A stretch of 52,610 bases of DNA from Candidatus Obscuribacterales bacterium (lineage in GTDB: Bacteria; Cyanobacteriota; Vampirovibrionia; Obscuribacterales; Obscuribacteraceae). The number at the start of each line of letters is the position of its first letter. Within the stretch, counting starts at the first letter, position 1. The translations under genes were made by a program, and so were the position numbers. The stretch is from contig JAIEQI010000102.1 in the NCBI GenBank assembly GCA_019747875.1, forward strand, positions 1 through 52,610. Reading direction: 5' to 3'. The notes under the pieces were generated by a model. It saw only the letters and a list, made by a program, of their open reading frames with translations. It was not told the DNA's origin and did no database searches. Positions 33,382-42,077 of this stretch are shown piece after piece.

Positions 33382-34839
33382 TTGCTTTTCAATAGTCTCC
33401 AGTATCTAGTCTTTTTGCCGACAGTATTCGTTCTGTTTTGGCTGGTCCCTCATCGCTTGAGGGTGCCACTACTTCTGGTGGCAAGCTATATTTTCTACAT
33501 GTCCTGGCGCCCAATCTACGGGTTGCTGATTCTCGGACTGACTGTAGGCAACTTTGTGCTTGTGCCAATGATTGCGAAGGCACAAGAGGTGAAGCACAAG
33601 AAACTCTGGTTGGGGCTTGTTGTAGCAGCCAATTTGATCACTCTTGCGATATTTAAGTATGCCTACTTCGGCATTGATTGTGTGAAGGGAGGACTCAGTC
33701 TTTTCCACGTGGACTGGAACGCCCCGCACCTTCACATCATTCTGCCGCTCGGCATTTCCTTTTTCGTTTTCGAATTCATTCACTACGCGGTCGAAGTCTA
33801 TCGTGGCAAGCCTCTTGTGAAGAAGTTCATGGACTTCGCGTTGTTCGCTTCATTTTTCCCAACGCAGATTGCCGGCCCCATAAAACGCTATCAGGATTTT
33901 ATTCCACAGCTTGATATTCCTGCCAAATTCAAATGGGAATACATTGACGAAGGCATGCAGCTCATCCTCATGGGCTTGTGCAAAAAGGTTCTTCTCGCGG
34001 ACAATCTCGCACTCGTTGTACAGGCTGGATTTACCCATCCGGAAAAATTCACCTCGCTCGACATGTGGCTGATTACCTATGCGTTTGCATTTCAAATCTT
34101 CTTCGATTTTGCCGGTTACACAGACATCGCTCGTGGCTCCGCCCTACTCTTCGGATACAAGGTGCCGATCAACTTCAATCTGCCGTATCTGGCTGCGAAC
34201 GCTGCCGACTTCTGGCATCGCTGGCACATAAGTCTTTCAACCTGGTTGCGCGATTATCTTTTCATTCCACTAGGTGGCTCGCGCTGCAGTCGTTGGAATA
34301 TGTATCGCAACCTCTTCATCACCATGGCACTAGGTGGTCTCTGGCATGGCGCTGCCAACCACTTCCTGCTCTGGGGGGTATATCAAGGCGTATTGCTGAT
34401 TCTCCATCGCGAGTATGTTCGACTCATGGAGGCTGCTGGCTTGCACGCCAAGCTAGTTAAATCCAAGCTCTATCACGTCTTCTCTGTCATCGTCACATTC
34501 CATTTCGTATGCGTGGGCTGGGTGCTATTTCGCGCTGAGACCGAGCAAATGTGCTGGCAGATAATCAGCAAGCTAGCAGAAGCACCGCTTGCGCTCATGA
34601 ACTTCAGTCCAAGCCAGCTCACCATCCTTCAAATCCGTGATCCAATTATCTTCCCTGCGATCATATTGATCGTTCCTGGATTGATGATTGCGCACGTAGT
34701 GGTCAACTGGTTGAACAACAAGAAGTTCTACCTGAGCCCACCCTGGCCTGTTCAAGTTGCGGTGATGGTCGCAATGCTTTGTGTTCTCACAATCTTCAGC
34801 CCTGATACATCTCCACGATTCATCTACTTCCAATTCTAG
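33382..34839 (+). CDS. MBOAT family O-acyltransferase (AlgI/DltB-like)
   Basis: A 485-residue polytopic membrane protein that likely moves acetyl or other acyl groups across the membrane for polysaccharide O-acylation. It opens with the family-typical MLFNSLQYLVFLP, contains many hydrophobic helices, the FFPTQIAGPIKRY segment, DFWHRWHISLSTWLRDYLFIPLGG, and the catalytic WHG histidine at H322 (GGLWHGAANHF). The start is TTG 33382, behind AAGGAG and a second AAGGA. It heads a cluster with three SGNH-like partner genes on the same strand, the arrangement seen in AlgI-AlgJ/X, PatA-PatB and DltB-DltD systems. The acceptor polymer is unknown. Confidence 0.92.
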   Translation: MLFNSLQYLVFLPTVFVLFWLVPHRLRVPLLLVASYIFYMSWRPIYGLLILGLTVGNFVLVPMIAKAQEVKHKKLWLGLVVAANLITLAIFKYAYFGIDCVKGGLSLFHVDWNAPHLHIILPLGISFFVFEFIHYAVEVYRGKPLVKKFMDFALFASFFPTQIAGPIKRYQDFIPQLDIPAKFKWEYIDEGMQLILMGLCKKVLLADNLALVVQAGFTHPEKFTSLDMWLITYAFAFQIFFDFAGYTDIARGSALLFGYKVPINFNLPYLAANAADFWHRWHISLSTWLRDYLFIPLGGSRCSRWNMYRNLFITMALGGLWHGAANHFLLWGVYQGVLLILHREYVRLMEAAGLHAKLVKSKLYHVFSVIVTFHFVCVGWVLFRAETEQMCWQIISKLAEAPLALMNFSPSQLTILQIRDPIIFPAIILIVPGLMIAHVVVNWLNNKKFYLSPPWPVQVAVMVAMLCVLTIFSPDTSPRFIYFQF

Positions 34840-34856
34840 GAAGTGGCGGCACTAGA

Positions 34857-36176
34857 TTGGTGCCAATCGCTGATGATGCAGAAAAAGAAATGGGAGCCAT
34901 GACGGGATTTTTCAAAACAAGATTTGCATGGGCGTTGCTAACCTTTTTAGTGGTTGGTGTTGCAGCTGCCTGGCTAAATTTTGGGGCTGTCAGTCCTGAT
35001 AATTTCCCTGTGCTTAGCTGGACTGGATGGACCATCAAAGACTATCTGAACAGCAAGCAACGTCCGAACATTGTTTTCCTCGGCTCTTCACTGATGCTGG
35101 TTCCATTGGATGGTGTTGATGCCGATTATCTGGGCAAGCGTGTTGATGGAAGTCAGCACCATCACTCTGTTTATTTTGAAGACAAGCTCAAGGAAAAAAC
35201 CGGACTTTCGCTGAAAACGTTCACATTTGCACTGCCAGGCGAAATGCCGTCGGACGCTTATCTGATAGTGAACAATTTGCTGAAGGGCAAGAACAAGCCA
35301 GACATGATTGTTTACGGAGTCGGACCACGCGATTTCCTCGACAACATGCTGCCTAGCCCGGCCGCCACCGACCCCTTCCGCTATCTGTCTAGATTTGGAA
35401 AAATTGATCAAATAGCTGATCGCGTCTCGCCCGAGTTCTTTCCGCGTCTCGATTACGAGTTGGGTAAGGTGTCATACTTTTGGCAAAAGCGTGCCGATAT
35501 TAGTCAAACTGCCGAGCAGGCGGCTACCAGTCTCATCAATGCGATGGTTCCTCTGCCGGTGGACGGGTACCCAACAACATTTGATGAAAGACGGCTGCTG
35601 ATGCCTGATTTCCGCCCTTGTGAAGTTCCACGTGGCGCTGCATTCTTTCGTCCAACTACGGCTGCTGAGCGCAATAACTTTGTTGATAATTTGGCGGAGT
35701 ATAAGAAGCGTTATGCGACGATGAAATGGGATACCTATATTTCTCAAATGCGTTTCTTTGCAGATGCGCTTGATGTAGCTCATGCGCAAGGAATAAAAGC
35801 CGTCGTTGTGGCCATGCCGATAACTGATTTGAATAGGCAGCTTCTTTCAAATTTGAGCTGGGATGCCTATCGAAAAGGTGTGCTGGCGATGGCTAAGAGA
35901 AAAGGCGCAAGCGTAATTGACTTATCTGAGAGCAAAGACTTCAATCGCTCCGATTTTGGGGATACGGTCCACTTGCATTCTGGCGGCGGTAAGAAGTTCT
36001 TCGATGTCGTAATCGATCAATTAGCAAAGAACGAAGATGCTTTGGCCTGTTTCCCTGAAGAGAATCGTATTGCTGCAAAGAACAAAACTACTCAAGCCGC
36101 TACTCGCCTTCCTGTTTCAGCTACAGTGACCACAAATGCTAAACAGAAACTATCGCAAAGGGGGTTGCCGTTATGA
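34857..36176 (+). CDS. SGNH-like membrane-anchored acyl-transfer partner, copy 1
   Basis: A 439-residue protein with one N-terminal membrane helix (about 22-42) and an extracytoplasmic SGNH/GDSL-type domain. The nucleophile block is FLGSSLM (S77/S78) and the catalytic Asp-His block is DTVH (D369, H372). The intermediate motif GVGPRDFLDNMLPSP is shared with the next two genes. In AlgJ/AlgX- or DltD-like systems such proteins complete transfer of the acyl group delivered by the MBOAT protein. The listed start is a TTG; ATG 34890 or 34899 would shorten the cytoplasmic end by 11-14 residues. The TGA overlaps the next ATG. Confidence 0.85.
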   Translation: MVPIADDAEKEMGAMTGFFKTRFAWALLTFLVVGVAAAWLNFGAVSPDNFPVLSWTGWTIKDYLNSKQRPNIVFLGSSLMLVPLDGVDADYLGKRVDGSQHHHSVYFEDKLKEKTGLSLKTFTFALPGEMPSDAYLIVNNLLKGKNKPDMIVYGVGPRDFLDNMLPSPAATDPFRYLSRFGKIDQIADRVSPEFFPRLDYELGKVSYFWQKRADISQTAEQAATSLINAMVPLPVDGYPTTFDERRLLMPDFRPCEVPRGAAFFRPTTAAERNNFVDNLAEYKKRYATMKWDTYISQMRFFADALDVAHAQGIKAVVVAMPITDLNRQLLSNLSWDAYRKGVLAMAKRKGASVIDLSESKDFNRSDFGDTVHLHSGGGKKFFDVVIDQLAKNEDALACFPEENRIAAKNKTTQAATRLPVSATVTTNAKQKLSQRGLPL

Positions 36177-37492
36177 CAACAGCAGCGCCTCCCGTTCATA
36201 GCGATGCGGCGGAGAAGACCGTAGCAACTATCCACCCAGAACTCGTATCTTCGCCTAGTGAGGTGAGGAAATACAAGTTTCGCAGTAAGTTCCTGCTTGC
36301 TATGGCGATTTTTGTTGCATTTAACGCGACGATGACTTTTCTGCAGCCTATTCACTTTGACCCCTACAAGTTCAATTACAAAGGATGGGCATGGTGGACT
36401 TTCAATGAATTGCGCCACACTAAGCGGATTAGCAATGTCGCTTTGTTGGGCTCCTCAACTATGGTCAGTGCCGCTGCCGGATGTGACGCCAACTACTTGA
36501 ATAAGGGACTGGACCTCACCAACCATCACCAGTCGGTGTATTTGGAAGATCAGTTCAAGAAGAACTTCCCTGGAGATTACCATACCTTCAGCCTCGCTGC
36601 TCCGGGGCAAATGCCATCGGATGCGTACATTTCCTTGAAAGGGATGGTTGCCAGTGCCACTCGTCCTGATGTGGTTATCTACGGTCTTGCTCCCAGAGAC
36701 TTCGTGGACAGCACCTTGTCTGCGCCTGGCGATACTGATGCTTTCAAATATGTCACTCGCCTGGTGAATATCGATGAAGTTGCTCAGCGAGTTTTCCGCA
36801 ATCCGTTTGGAAAACTTGATTGGTTGTTACAGAGAACGGTTTACCTTTACGGTTATGCGCTGGATGTCCGACTTGTCCTCGATGAGAATGGAACGCGTTT
36901 TCTAAACGCTGTTTTGCCTCGTCCGTGGACGAAGACTCCGTTTACTTGGTGGGATCGTAATCGGCTGCTACCAAATTATTTGCCTGCGGAAATTCATCCA
37001 GAAGCAGTGATGGCTGGGCCTATTGATCGAAAGACTGCTGATGCTAAATTCACTGACAATACGTTTGAGTATTTGACTCGATACAATCATCCTGATAAGC
37101 ACACGTACAAAACTCAAATGTTCTTCTTGAACAAGATTGCCGAGTTCTGCCGCAAGGAGCGGATGGAACTTATTATTGTGAATATGCCAATAATGCTCGA
37201 TAACATTCGACTGCTGAAGCCAGGCGGGTATATGGGATACCTGCAAGCTTTAAAAGAATTCGGCATTGTGCATAACATTGCCGTTTATGATCTCAATGAT
37301 TTTGCGCGATACTCACGCGCTGATTTCCATGATTCAGTTCACTTGAATGCCTTCGGTGGACAGAAGTTTCTCGACGACGTGACTAATGCTATTCATCGTG
37401 ATCCACGCGTCGGTGCAATAGTAGGTATTTCTGGAGAAACTCTTGCGAGACACAAAGAGCTGGCATCAAGAAAAGCTCTTCAAGTATTTTAG
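36173..37492 (+). CDS. SGNH-like membrane-anchored acyl-transfer partner, copy 2
   Basis: A 439-residue paralogue of the preceding gene, started by an ATGA overlap. The N-terminal cytoplasmic part is longer (about 38 residues) before the membrane helix at about 39-58. Motifs are LLGSSTM (S94/S95), GLAPRDFVDSTLSAPGDTD in the middle and DSVHLN (D387, H390) near the end, so the SGNH catalytic set is complete. It shares the ALPGEMPSDAY-type segment (here AAPGQMPSDAY) with its neighbours. Divergence in the outer loops suggests different acceptors or positions, but that is inference. Confidence 0.85.
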   Translation: MTTAAPPVHSDAAEKTVATIHPELVSSPSEVRKYKFRSKFLLAMAIFVAFNATMTFLQPIHFDPYKFNYKGWAWWTFNELRHTKRISNVALLGSSTMVSAAAGCDANYLNKGLDLTNHHQSVYLEDQFKKNFPGDYHTFSLAAPGQMPSDAYISLKGMVASATRPDVVIYGLAPRDFVDSTLSAPGDTDAFKYVTRLVNIDEVAQRVFRNPFGKLDWLLQRTVYLYGYALDVRLVLDENGTRFLNAVLPRPWTKTPFTWWDRNRLLPNYLPAEIHPEAVMAGPIDRKTADAKFTDNTFEYLTRYNHPDKHTYKTQMFFLNKIAEFCRKERMELIIVNMPIMLDNIRLLKPGGYMGYLQALKEFGIVHNIAVYDLNDFARYSRADFHDSVHLNAFGGQKFLDDVTNAIHRDPRVGAIVGISGETLARHKELASRKALQVF

Positions 37493-37501
37493 CGAGGTAG
37501 C

Positions 37502-38716
37502 ATGCAGACACTCGAACAACGAAGAAGAGCTGCAGAGAGGAAGGCGAATAGTCCTTCTCAGCCGCTGCGCCGATTCTCTCCTTTTGGTTTCTTCGGAACT
37601 GCGTTTTTCTTTGCACTGATCGGATTCGGTTTCGTTAGTATCATCGCAAATGAGTGCATCAGCAAGAAACCGATGCCGAAAATTGACGAAGTGCTGAAAC
37701 AAGCTGCCGTCGAGACTTCTCAGAAAAAGCCATTGCGACATACTTGGGGATGGTGGCTCTCTAAGCTCTATCTTGAACAAACCCAGGCACCAGATGTGGT
37801 GATATTCGGCAGTTCGCTAGTTGGATCCGTTCATGCATCAATTGATGCTCAATTGAATCAAGAGCTAACTGACGTGGTTACTCATCGTCGGGCTAATTTC
37901 CTTGAAAAGCAATTCAAAGACTATCTTGGAAAGTCGGTATCCGTATTCAGTCTTGCCTGTCCGGGAGAGATGATTTCGGATGCTTTCATGATTACAAAGA
38001 CGCTTTTTAGTAAAGGCAAAACCCCGAAAGTCGTGATTGCAGCAATCGCGCCACGCGATTTCGTAGACAGCACATTGCCTCATCCCGGAGTGACGGATCA
38101 ATTCAAATTCTTCAGCAACTACGTGAAGATGGAGCCGTGGATGGAGTCTGCCGCGTATCCTGAATTTTTTGCACGGATGGGAGAAGAGCTAGACAAAATC
38201 TCTCTGAAACGCGTCGGAAAAATTATCACTGGACGTGAAACTGAGAAAACTCCTGCTGAGTGGGAATCCAATGAATCTTTGCTTGTAGAGCCTGGTAAAT
38301 CTGTCGTCCCTGCTAATGCCCGTCCTCCTTGGACAGATAACAGCAAAGAGTACATTGAGCGCTTTCGAAATCCGATCAATGCCAATTATCGATCTGAGAT
38401 GCTCTTCTTCAGAGAGTGGATCGCAGATCTTCGATCCAAGAACATTGAGGTTTTGGTTGTTTGCATGCCGACTTTAGAAATGAACCGAAAGCTTCTTCCC
38501 GAATCCTTTTGGAAGGAATTTCGAAGCGATATTGCGAACACTTGCAAGCAGAATGGTGCGGATTGGTTTGACTTGAGCGATGTGGAATTATTTGTGCAGT
38601 CCGACTATCTCGATACCGTACATCTTGGATCCTATGGCGGTGTGAAGCTTTTTCCTATCCTGGCTCATCGCGTCAAGCTGGTACCGAAACTGCGCGAGCG
38701 ACTAATTGGGCCGTAG
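37502..38716 (+). CDS. SGNH-like membrane-anchored acyl-transfer partner, copy 3
   Basis: A 404-residue third paralogue, 9 bp after copy 2 with GAGG in front of ATG 37502. A basic N-terminus precedes a membrane helix at about 29-49. Catalytic motifs are IFGSSLV (S104/S105) and DTVHLG (D371, H374), with the shared AIAPRDFVDSTLPHPGVTD block between. It is the most divergent of the three and lacks part of the tail. Together with the MBOAT gene it forms a four-gene unit on one strand. Confidence 0.84.
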   Translation: MQTLEQRRRAAERKANSPSQPLRRFSPFGFFGTAFFFALIGFGFVSIIANECISKKPMPKIDEVLKQAAVETSQKKPLRHTWGWWLSKLYLEQTQAPDVVIFGSSLVGSVHASIDAQLNQELTDVVTHRRANFLEKQFKDYLGKSVSVFSLACPGEMISDAFMITKTLFSKGKTPKVVIAAIAPRDFVDSTLPHPGVTDQFKFFSNYVKMEPWMESAAYPEFFARMGEELDKISLKRVGKIITGRETEKTPAEWESNESLLVEPGKSVVPANARPPWTDNSKEYIERFRNPINANYRSEMLFFREWIADLRSKNIEVLVVCMPTLEMNRKLLPESFWKEFRSDIANTCKQNGADWFDLSDVELFVQSDYLDTVHLGSYGGVKLFPILAHRVKLVPKLRERLIGP

Positions 38717-38758
38717 TTTGTGTTCGATCAAGTACTCAACAATTCAGAAGGCGATTTT

Positions 38759-39178
38759 ATGGAAATTAGTCAAATCGATACAGCCGATCCTTCTGAGTAT
38801 TTGATGTTGTTCCAGAAAGCACTGGAAAGAGCGAACGGGCCGCTCGATGCTGACCATATTGCTTGTGTCATCATGCTTGCGACTTCAGAGGAAGAAGTAA
38901 ATGCGGCGCTTCAGCAAATTGAACAAGCTGAGTACGATTTCCTTCTCATTTTGCTAATTCACCAAATACGGCATAACAAGCCAATGTTGAGAAGCTACGA
39001 AAACGTATTCGAAATTCTCAGCCAGGGCGACGACAAAGCCCTCGAAGCCATTCTGAAGATCTCCGAGTACTGGAAGTCAGGAAGCCCTGAGTTCCGCCGA
39101 AGAGTAATCGAAGGAGTAAAGGGCCGCCTGCTCAAAGTTCTCCTCTCAGAAGATCCCGAGTTTGTGGCCCAAGTCTAG
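38759..39178 (+). CDS. Small helical protein after the acyl-transfer cluster
   Basis: A 139-residue soluble, acidic, mostly helical protein that I do not recognise (EYLMLFQKALERANGPLDADHIACVIML, FLLILLIHQIRHNKPML). No signal peptide is visible. ATG 38759 has AGAAGG about seven bases upstream and is preferred over an in-frame GTG at 38720. It lies some 40 bp after copy 3 of the SGNH genes and could be the last gene of that unit. A strong nested hairpin follows. Confidence 0.65.
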   Translation: MEISQIDTADPSEYLMLFQKALERANGPLDADHIACVIMLATSEEEVNAALQQIEQAEYDFLLILLIHQIRHNKPMLRSYENVFEILSQGDDKALEAILKISEYWKSGSPEFRRRVIEGVKGRLLKVLLSEDPEFVAQV

Positions 39179-39228
39179 ACCCTGGTCAATTCATGGACGC
39201 CATGCGTCATCCGCGGCATAAGATAAAG

Positions 39229-39292
39229 CAACCCGCTTGCTTCTCGGAGCTTCAACAGGTGGAGAAGAAGCTTTGTCGAAACAAGCGGGTTG
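39229..39292. terminator. Nested hairpin between convergent genes
   Basis: An 11-bp perfect outer stem (39229-39239 with 39282-39292, CAACCCGCTTG/CAAGCGGGTTG) encloses an inner AGCTTC/GAAGCT stem (39248-39253 with 39267-39272). It lies between genes ending at 39178 (plus) and 39328 (minus), so it probably ends both transcripts, although no long T-run follows. Confidence 0.6.
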
Positions 39293-39327
39293 TTGTTGGA
39301 TCGTACCCCTCAGGGTTTCGGAAAAAT

Positions 39328-40110
39328 CTACATATTCAAGCCACCATCGGCGGTGATCGTTTGACCAGTCACCCAGCCCGAATCTTTGGATGCCAGGAAT
39401 GCAACTACTGCAGCTATGTCTTCAGCTTGTCCGAGTCTTCGTAAAGCTGTTTTTTCTATGAGACCTGCATGTTGATCCTCAGCGATGGCTTCGTTAAACA
39501 TGTCACTGACAGTGGTGCCGGGAGCTACTGCATTTACTGTGATGCCTTTCGGTCCGAGCTCATGAGCCCAGATCTTGGTGAGGTGGTCCAGTGCTGCCTT
39601 GCTCGCGCTGTAGATGCTTACTCCGGGCAGTGCGACTTTACCTGCAACCGACGAAATGTTGATGATGCGACCGCCTTCCGGTATTAGCTTTAGAGCTGCG
39701 ATTGTTGTACCAATAACACCTTTCACGTTCACATCAAAAATTTTGTTGTAGCTCTCGAGTGTGAGTGTTTCGAGTGGGCCAGCTCCCCACACTCCAGCAT
39801 TGTTAATAAGGATATCGATTTTTCCTACTGCCTTTTGCACATCTTCGATCAGCGCATTGGTTTCCTTCTCGCAGGCAACGTCAGCTTTGAAAGCGTGAGC
39901 AGTCTTTCCTTGCTTGGTGATTTCTGTGACTACCTCATCGGCGGCCTTCTTATTTTTTGTGTAGGTGATCAATACTGTGGCACCTTCTTGAGCCAGACGA
40001 GCTGCGATTGCAGCGCCAATTCCGCGAGATCCGCCGGTGACGAGGGCAACTTTCCCCGCCAGCTTATTTGAGTTTTGTGCTTCGAGCTTTTCTTGAACGA
40101 TAGTAGTCAT
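39328..40110 (-). CDS. Short-chain dehydrogenase/reductase (FabG-like)
   Basis: A 260-residue NAD(P)H-dependent SDR. The cofactor motif TGGSRGIG is at 25-32, NNAG at 103-106, and the catalytic set is S154, Y167 and K171 with an N in the expected helix. The sequence resembles 3-oxoacyl-ACP reductases, but lone SDRs with this profile often reduce quinones, ketones or aldehydes, and it is not near other fatty-acid genes. A 20-bp palindrome at 40159-40178, 49 bp upstream, looks like a TetR-type operator. It follows the LRV gene on the same strand. Confidence 0.9.
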   Translation of the reverse strand: MTTIVQEKLEAQNSNKLAGKVALVTGGSRGIGAAIAARLAQEGATVLITYTKNKKAADEVVTEITKQGKTAHAFKADVACEKETNALIEDVQKAVGKIDILINNAGVWGAGPLETLTLESYNKIFDVNVKGVIGTTIAALKLIPEGGRIINISSVAGKVALPGVSIYSASKAALDHLTKIWAHELGPKGITVNAVAPGTTVSDMFNEAIAEDQHAGLIEKTALRRLGQAEDIAAVVAFLASKDSGWVTGQTITADGGLNM

Positions 40111-40158
40111 GATTTTAGGTTCTCCATTGTTGTCTATGTTATTTTCTAAATTGAACTT

Positions 40159-40178
40159 CCAACATACAAGTTTGTTGG
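40159..40178. promoter_or_regulatory. TetR-type operator palindrome upstream of the SDR gene
   Basis: CCAACATACAAGTTTGTTGG is symmetric at 16 of 20 positions and resembles the ACATACAA/TTTGTATGT operators of several TetR-family repressors of SDR genes. It lies 49 bp upstream of the SDR start and just after the LRV gene. Confidence 0.5.
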
Positions 40179-40184
40179 ACTTTA

Positions 40185-40610
40185 CTATGCGGCGATCCTC
40201 AAATCGCGTTCCTTTCGAACGATTGCTGATTGAGAATTTGCCTGTGATAACGACTTCAATGCGCGGCTTGCAACATAGGGGTTTTCGTCATTTACCAGGA
40301 TTTCCAAAATGTTGATTGGCAAATTCGGATTCTCTGCCATTCCATATCTCACATCCGGATCCTCATCACGAGCAAGTTGCGAAAGGAAGATCATCGGCAA
40401 TGCCGGATTCTGCGAAAGGCTAATTCGAACGTCGTTGTGCGTGTCGAGCAAAAGTTCAAAAAGGATTGCTAACGGTGTTGATTCATTTTCAGCGATTCGA
40501 GCCCGAACTTCAGGGCTGTTTGACCGCGCAAGATCTCGCAGCCAGTTTACTGGTAGCTCTGTTTGTCCGGCAAGCAAGTATTGAGTTTTGGGTTGGAATG
40601 AGCAGCTCAT
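40185..40610 (-). CDS. LRV (leucine-rich variant) repeat protein
   Basis: A 141-residue protein built of short helical repeats of the LRV type: ELPVNWLRDLARSNSPEVRARIAENE, TPLAILFELLLDTHNDVRISLSQNP, and LPMIFLSQLARDEDPDVRYGMAENP, each close to the LPxxLLxxLAxDxDxxVRxxxAxNP pattern, with a fourth partial unit. LRV repeats form solenoids for protein binding. The N-terminal Fe-S cysteine cluster of the founding LRV protein is absent. ATG 40610 has AGAGGTGAT seven bases upstream, so the longer frame to 40706 is not needed. A TetR-type half box sits at 40629-40641, right in front of the start. Confidence 0.78.
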   Translation of the reverse strand: MSCSFQPKTQYLLAGQTELPVNWLRDLARSNSPEVRARIAENESTPLAILFELLLDTHNDVRISLSQNPALPMIFLSQLARDEDPDVRYGMAENPNLPINILEILVNDENPYVASRALKSLSQANSQSAIVRKERDLRIAA

Positions 40611-40628
40611 TTTTATCACCTCTATGAG

Positions 40629-40641
40629 TAGACCGGTCGGT
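40629..40641. promoter_or_regulatory. NemR-like half operator near the LRV start
   Basis: TAGACCGGTCGGT repeats the first 13 bases of the full palindrome at 40829-40844. It lies 19 bp before the LRV start codon, in or near the ribosome binding region. Confidence 0.5.
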
Positions 40642-40828
40642 TCTGCGGTCGTGCAGAACTGGCTGGCAGTGGGCCTTGAGTAGTTAATGGGTTCGGGAAA
40701 CAGCAAAGGCGTTGCCGATCGGAATTCTATTCTCGTTCGGTGTCCTTTAAGAATTTGGACGGCGTATGAATCATTCGGTTTTAACTCAGTTGAACTACGC
40801 CCTCAAAATCTCTCGTATGAGAACATAA

Positions 40829-40844
40829 TAGACCGGTCGGTCTA
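40829..40844. promoter_or_regulatory. TetR/NemR-type operator, TAGACC-N4-GGTCTA
   Basis: A perfect TAGACC-N4-GGTCTA palindrome, the arrangement bound by NemR-like TetR-family repressors that respond to electrophiles. It lies between the divergent LRV-SDR genes (minus strand) and the methyltransferase gene (plus strand). The repressor gene is not in the window. The rest of the 40611-40977 gap shows nothing else I can name. Confidence 0.7.
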
Positions 40845-40977
40845 ATACGTCAATATCCCCAAAAAACTTTTGCAAGAATCCTTCAAATGATTGGGCTGCA
40901 ATGAAAACGCTGGTCTATTAAGCTGAACAACCCAGCAAATGATAGAATCGCGTGTTCAACTTTCAAGGACGCCTTTT

Positions 40978-41736
40978 ATGACTACTAACGCAGCGACAGC
41001 AAGCTGGTTTTCTGATTTCTTCAATGGGGCCGCATTGGATCTATGGAGAAAAGCTATCCCTTTAGATCAAACTGAGGAAGAAGTACAGTTCCTCTGTGAT
41101 GCACTCGGATTGGACGAGGAGAGCAGGCTGCTGGACGTTCCTTGCGGTAATGGCAGGTTGAGCATACCCTTGGGTGTCTCAGTGCAGCACGTGACGGGAG
41201 TGGACTTTTCAGACGAGTTCATTGCGGAGGCAAGAAGCGCTGCTAAAACGCATGAAGCCCGATGCGAATTTGTCAAAGTGGATATGCGTAAATTGGAGTG
41301 GAAGGAAGAGTTCGACGGTGCGTTTTGTATGGGGAACAGCTTTGGCTATTTCGACAAAAAGGGGACGCTGGATTTTATGAAGTCGGTTTCTCGTGCACTC
41401 AAACCTGGTGCGCGCTTTGTGATCGATTCGAATATGATCGCAGAATCGTTTCTTGTGAACGGCTCTGCAAAAGAGTGGATCAAAGTAGATGATATATACA
41501 TGCTGGTTGAGAATCGCTACAACTGCCAGGAAAGTTTAGTAGAAACAACCTATCGATTTCTCGCGAACGGAAAAGAAGAGACTCGAGAAGCGATCCACTG
41601 GATATATACGGCCGGTGAATTATGCAACATGATCAAACAAAGCGGTTTCAATATCGTCGATCTTCTTGAATCGACCGAAGGCGATTCATACGCTCTCGGT
41701 TCGGAGCGTCTTTTAGCCATTGTTGAAAAGCTCTGA
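40978..41736 (+). CDS. Class I SAM-dependent methyltransferase
   Basis: A 252-residue methyltransferase. The SAM-binding motif I is LLDVPCGNGRLS, motif II VTGVDFS with the acidic end of strand 2, and motif III the DMRKLEW region; the DGAFCMGNSFGYFD segment follows. The core then has a C-terminal strand set (IHWIYTAGELCNMIKQSGF). The substrate cannot be read from the sequence; the family includes enzymes for small molecules and lipids. ATG 40978 has AAGGA eight bases upstream and is preferred over ATG 40939. It is divergent from the LRV-SDR genes. Confidence 0.88.
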   Translation: MTTNAATASWFSDFFNGAALDLWRKAIPLDQTEEEVQFLCDALGLDEESRLLDVPCGNGRLSIPLGVSVQHVTGVDFSDEFIAEARSAAKTHEARCEFVKVDMRKLEWKEEFDGAFCMGNSFGYFDKKGTLDFMKSVSRALKPGARFVIDSNMIAESFLVNGSAKEWIKVDDIYMLVENRYNCQESLVETTYRFLANGKEETREAIHWIYTAGELCNMIKQSGFNIVDLLESTEGDSYALGSERLLAIVEKL

Positions 41737-41790
41737 CGTACCGGTTTCCAATTCCGCCCGTATCTAACGAGGAAAAACTACCATCAAGAT

Positions 41791-42021
41791 TTAGGATTGC
41801 AGTATCCGCTCAGGTAAGCATATTTCTCTGTTTTGTCTTTCCCTCGATCGAGTTAGGATCTGCGACAACATCGATGTATTGCTTGTTTCTAGAACCATTG
41901 AAATTCTTAATTGAATTAGAATGAGTTGGTGCGAACATTTCTGAATATGGCTCGTATAATCTAATGCAATCGAGATTATTTCGCGCATCAGCTTAGTTAA
42001 TCTGATCCTATTAAAAGCCAT
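41791..42021 (-). CDS. Possible small helical protein
   Basis: A 76-residue frame on the minus strand in the 341-bp gap before the LamG gene. ATG 42021 has GGAG five bases upstream, a good site, and the product is basic and helical (FNRIRLTKLMREIISIALDY). I recognise no family. It may be a real small gene or chance; the rest of the gap (41737-42077) shows nothing else. Confidence 0.35.
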   Translation of the reverse strand: MAFNRIRLTKLMREIISIALDYTSHIQKCSHQLILIQLRISMVLETSNTSMLSQILTRSRERQNREICLPERILQS

Positions 42022-42077
42022 TTTGTCTCCGCCCTCGTTTTGTAGAGCGAGATGCATTGTTCTGAGGATTTAGTTGC

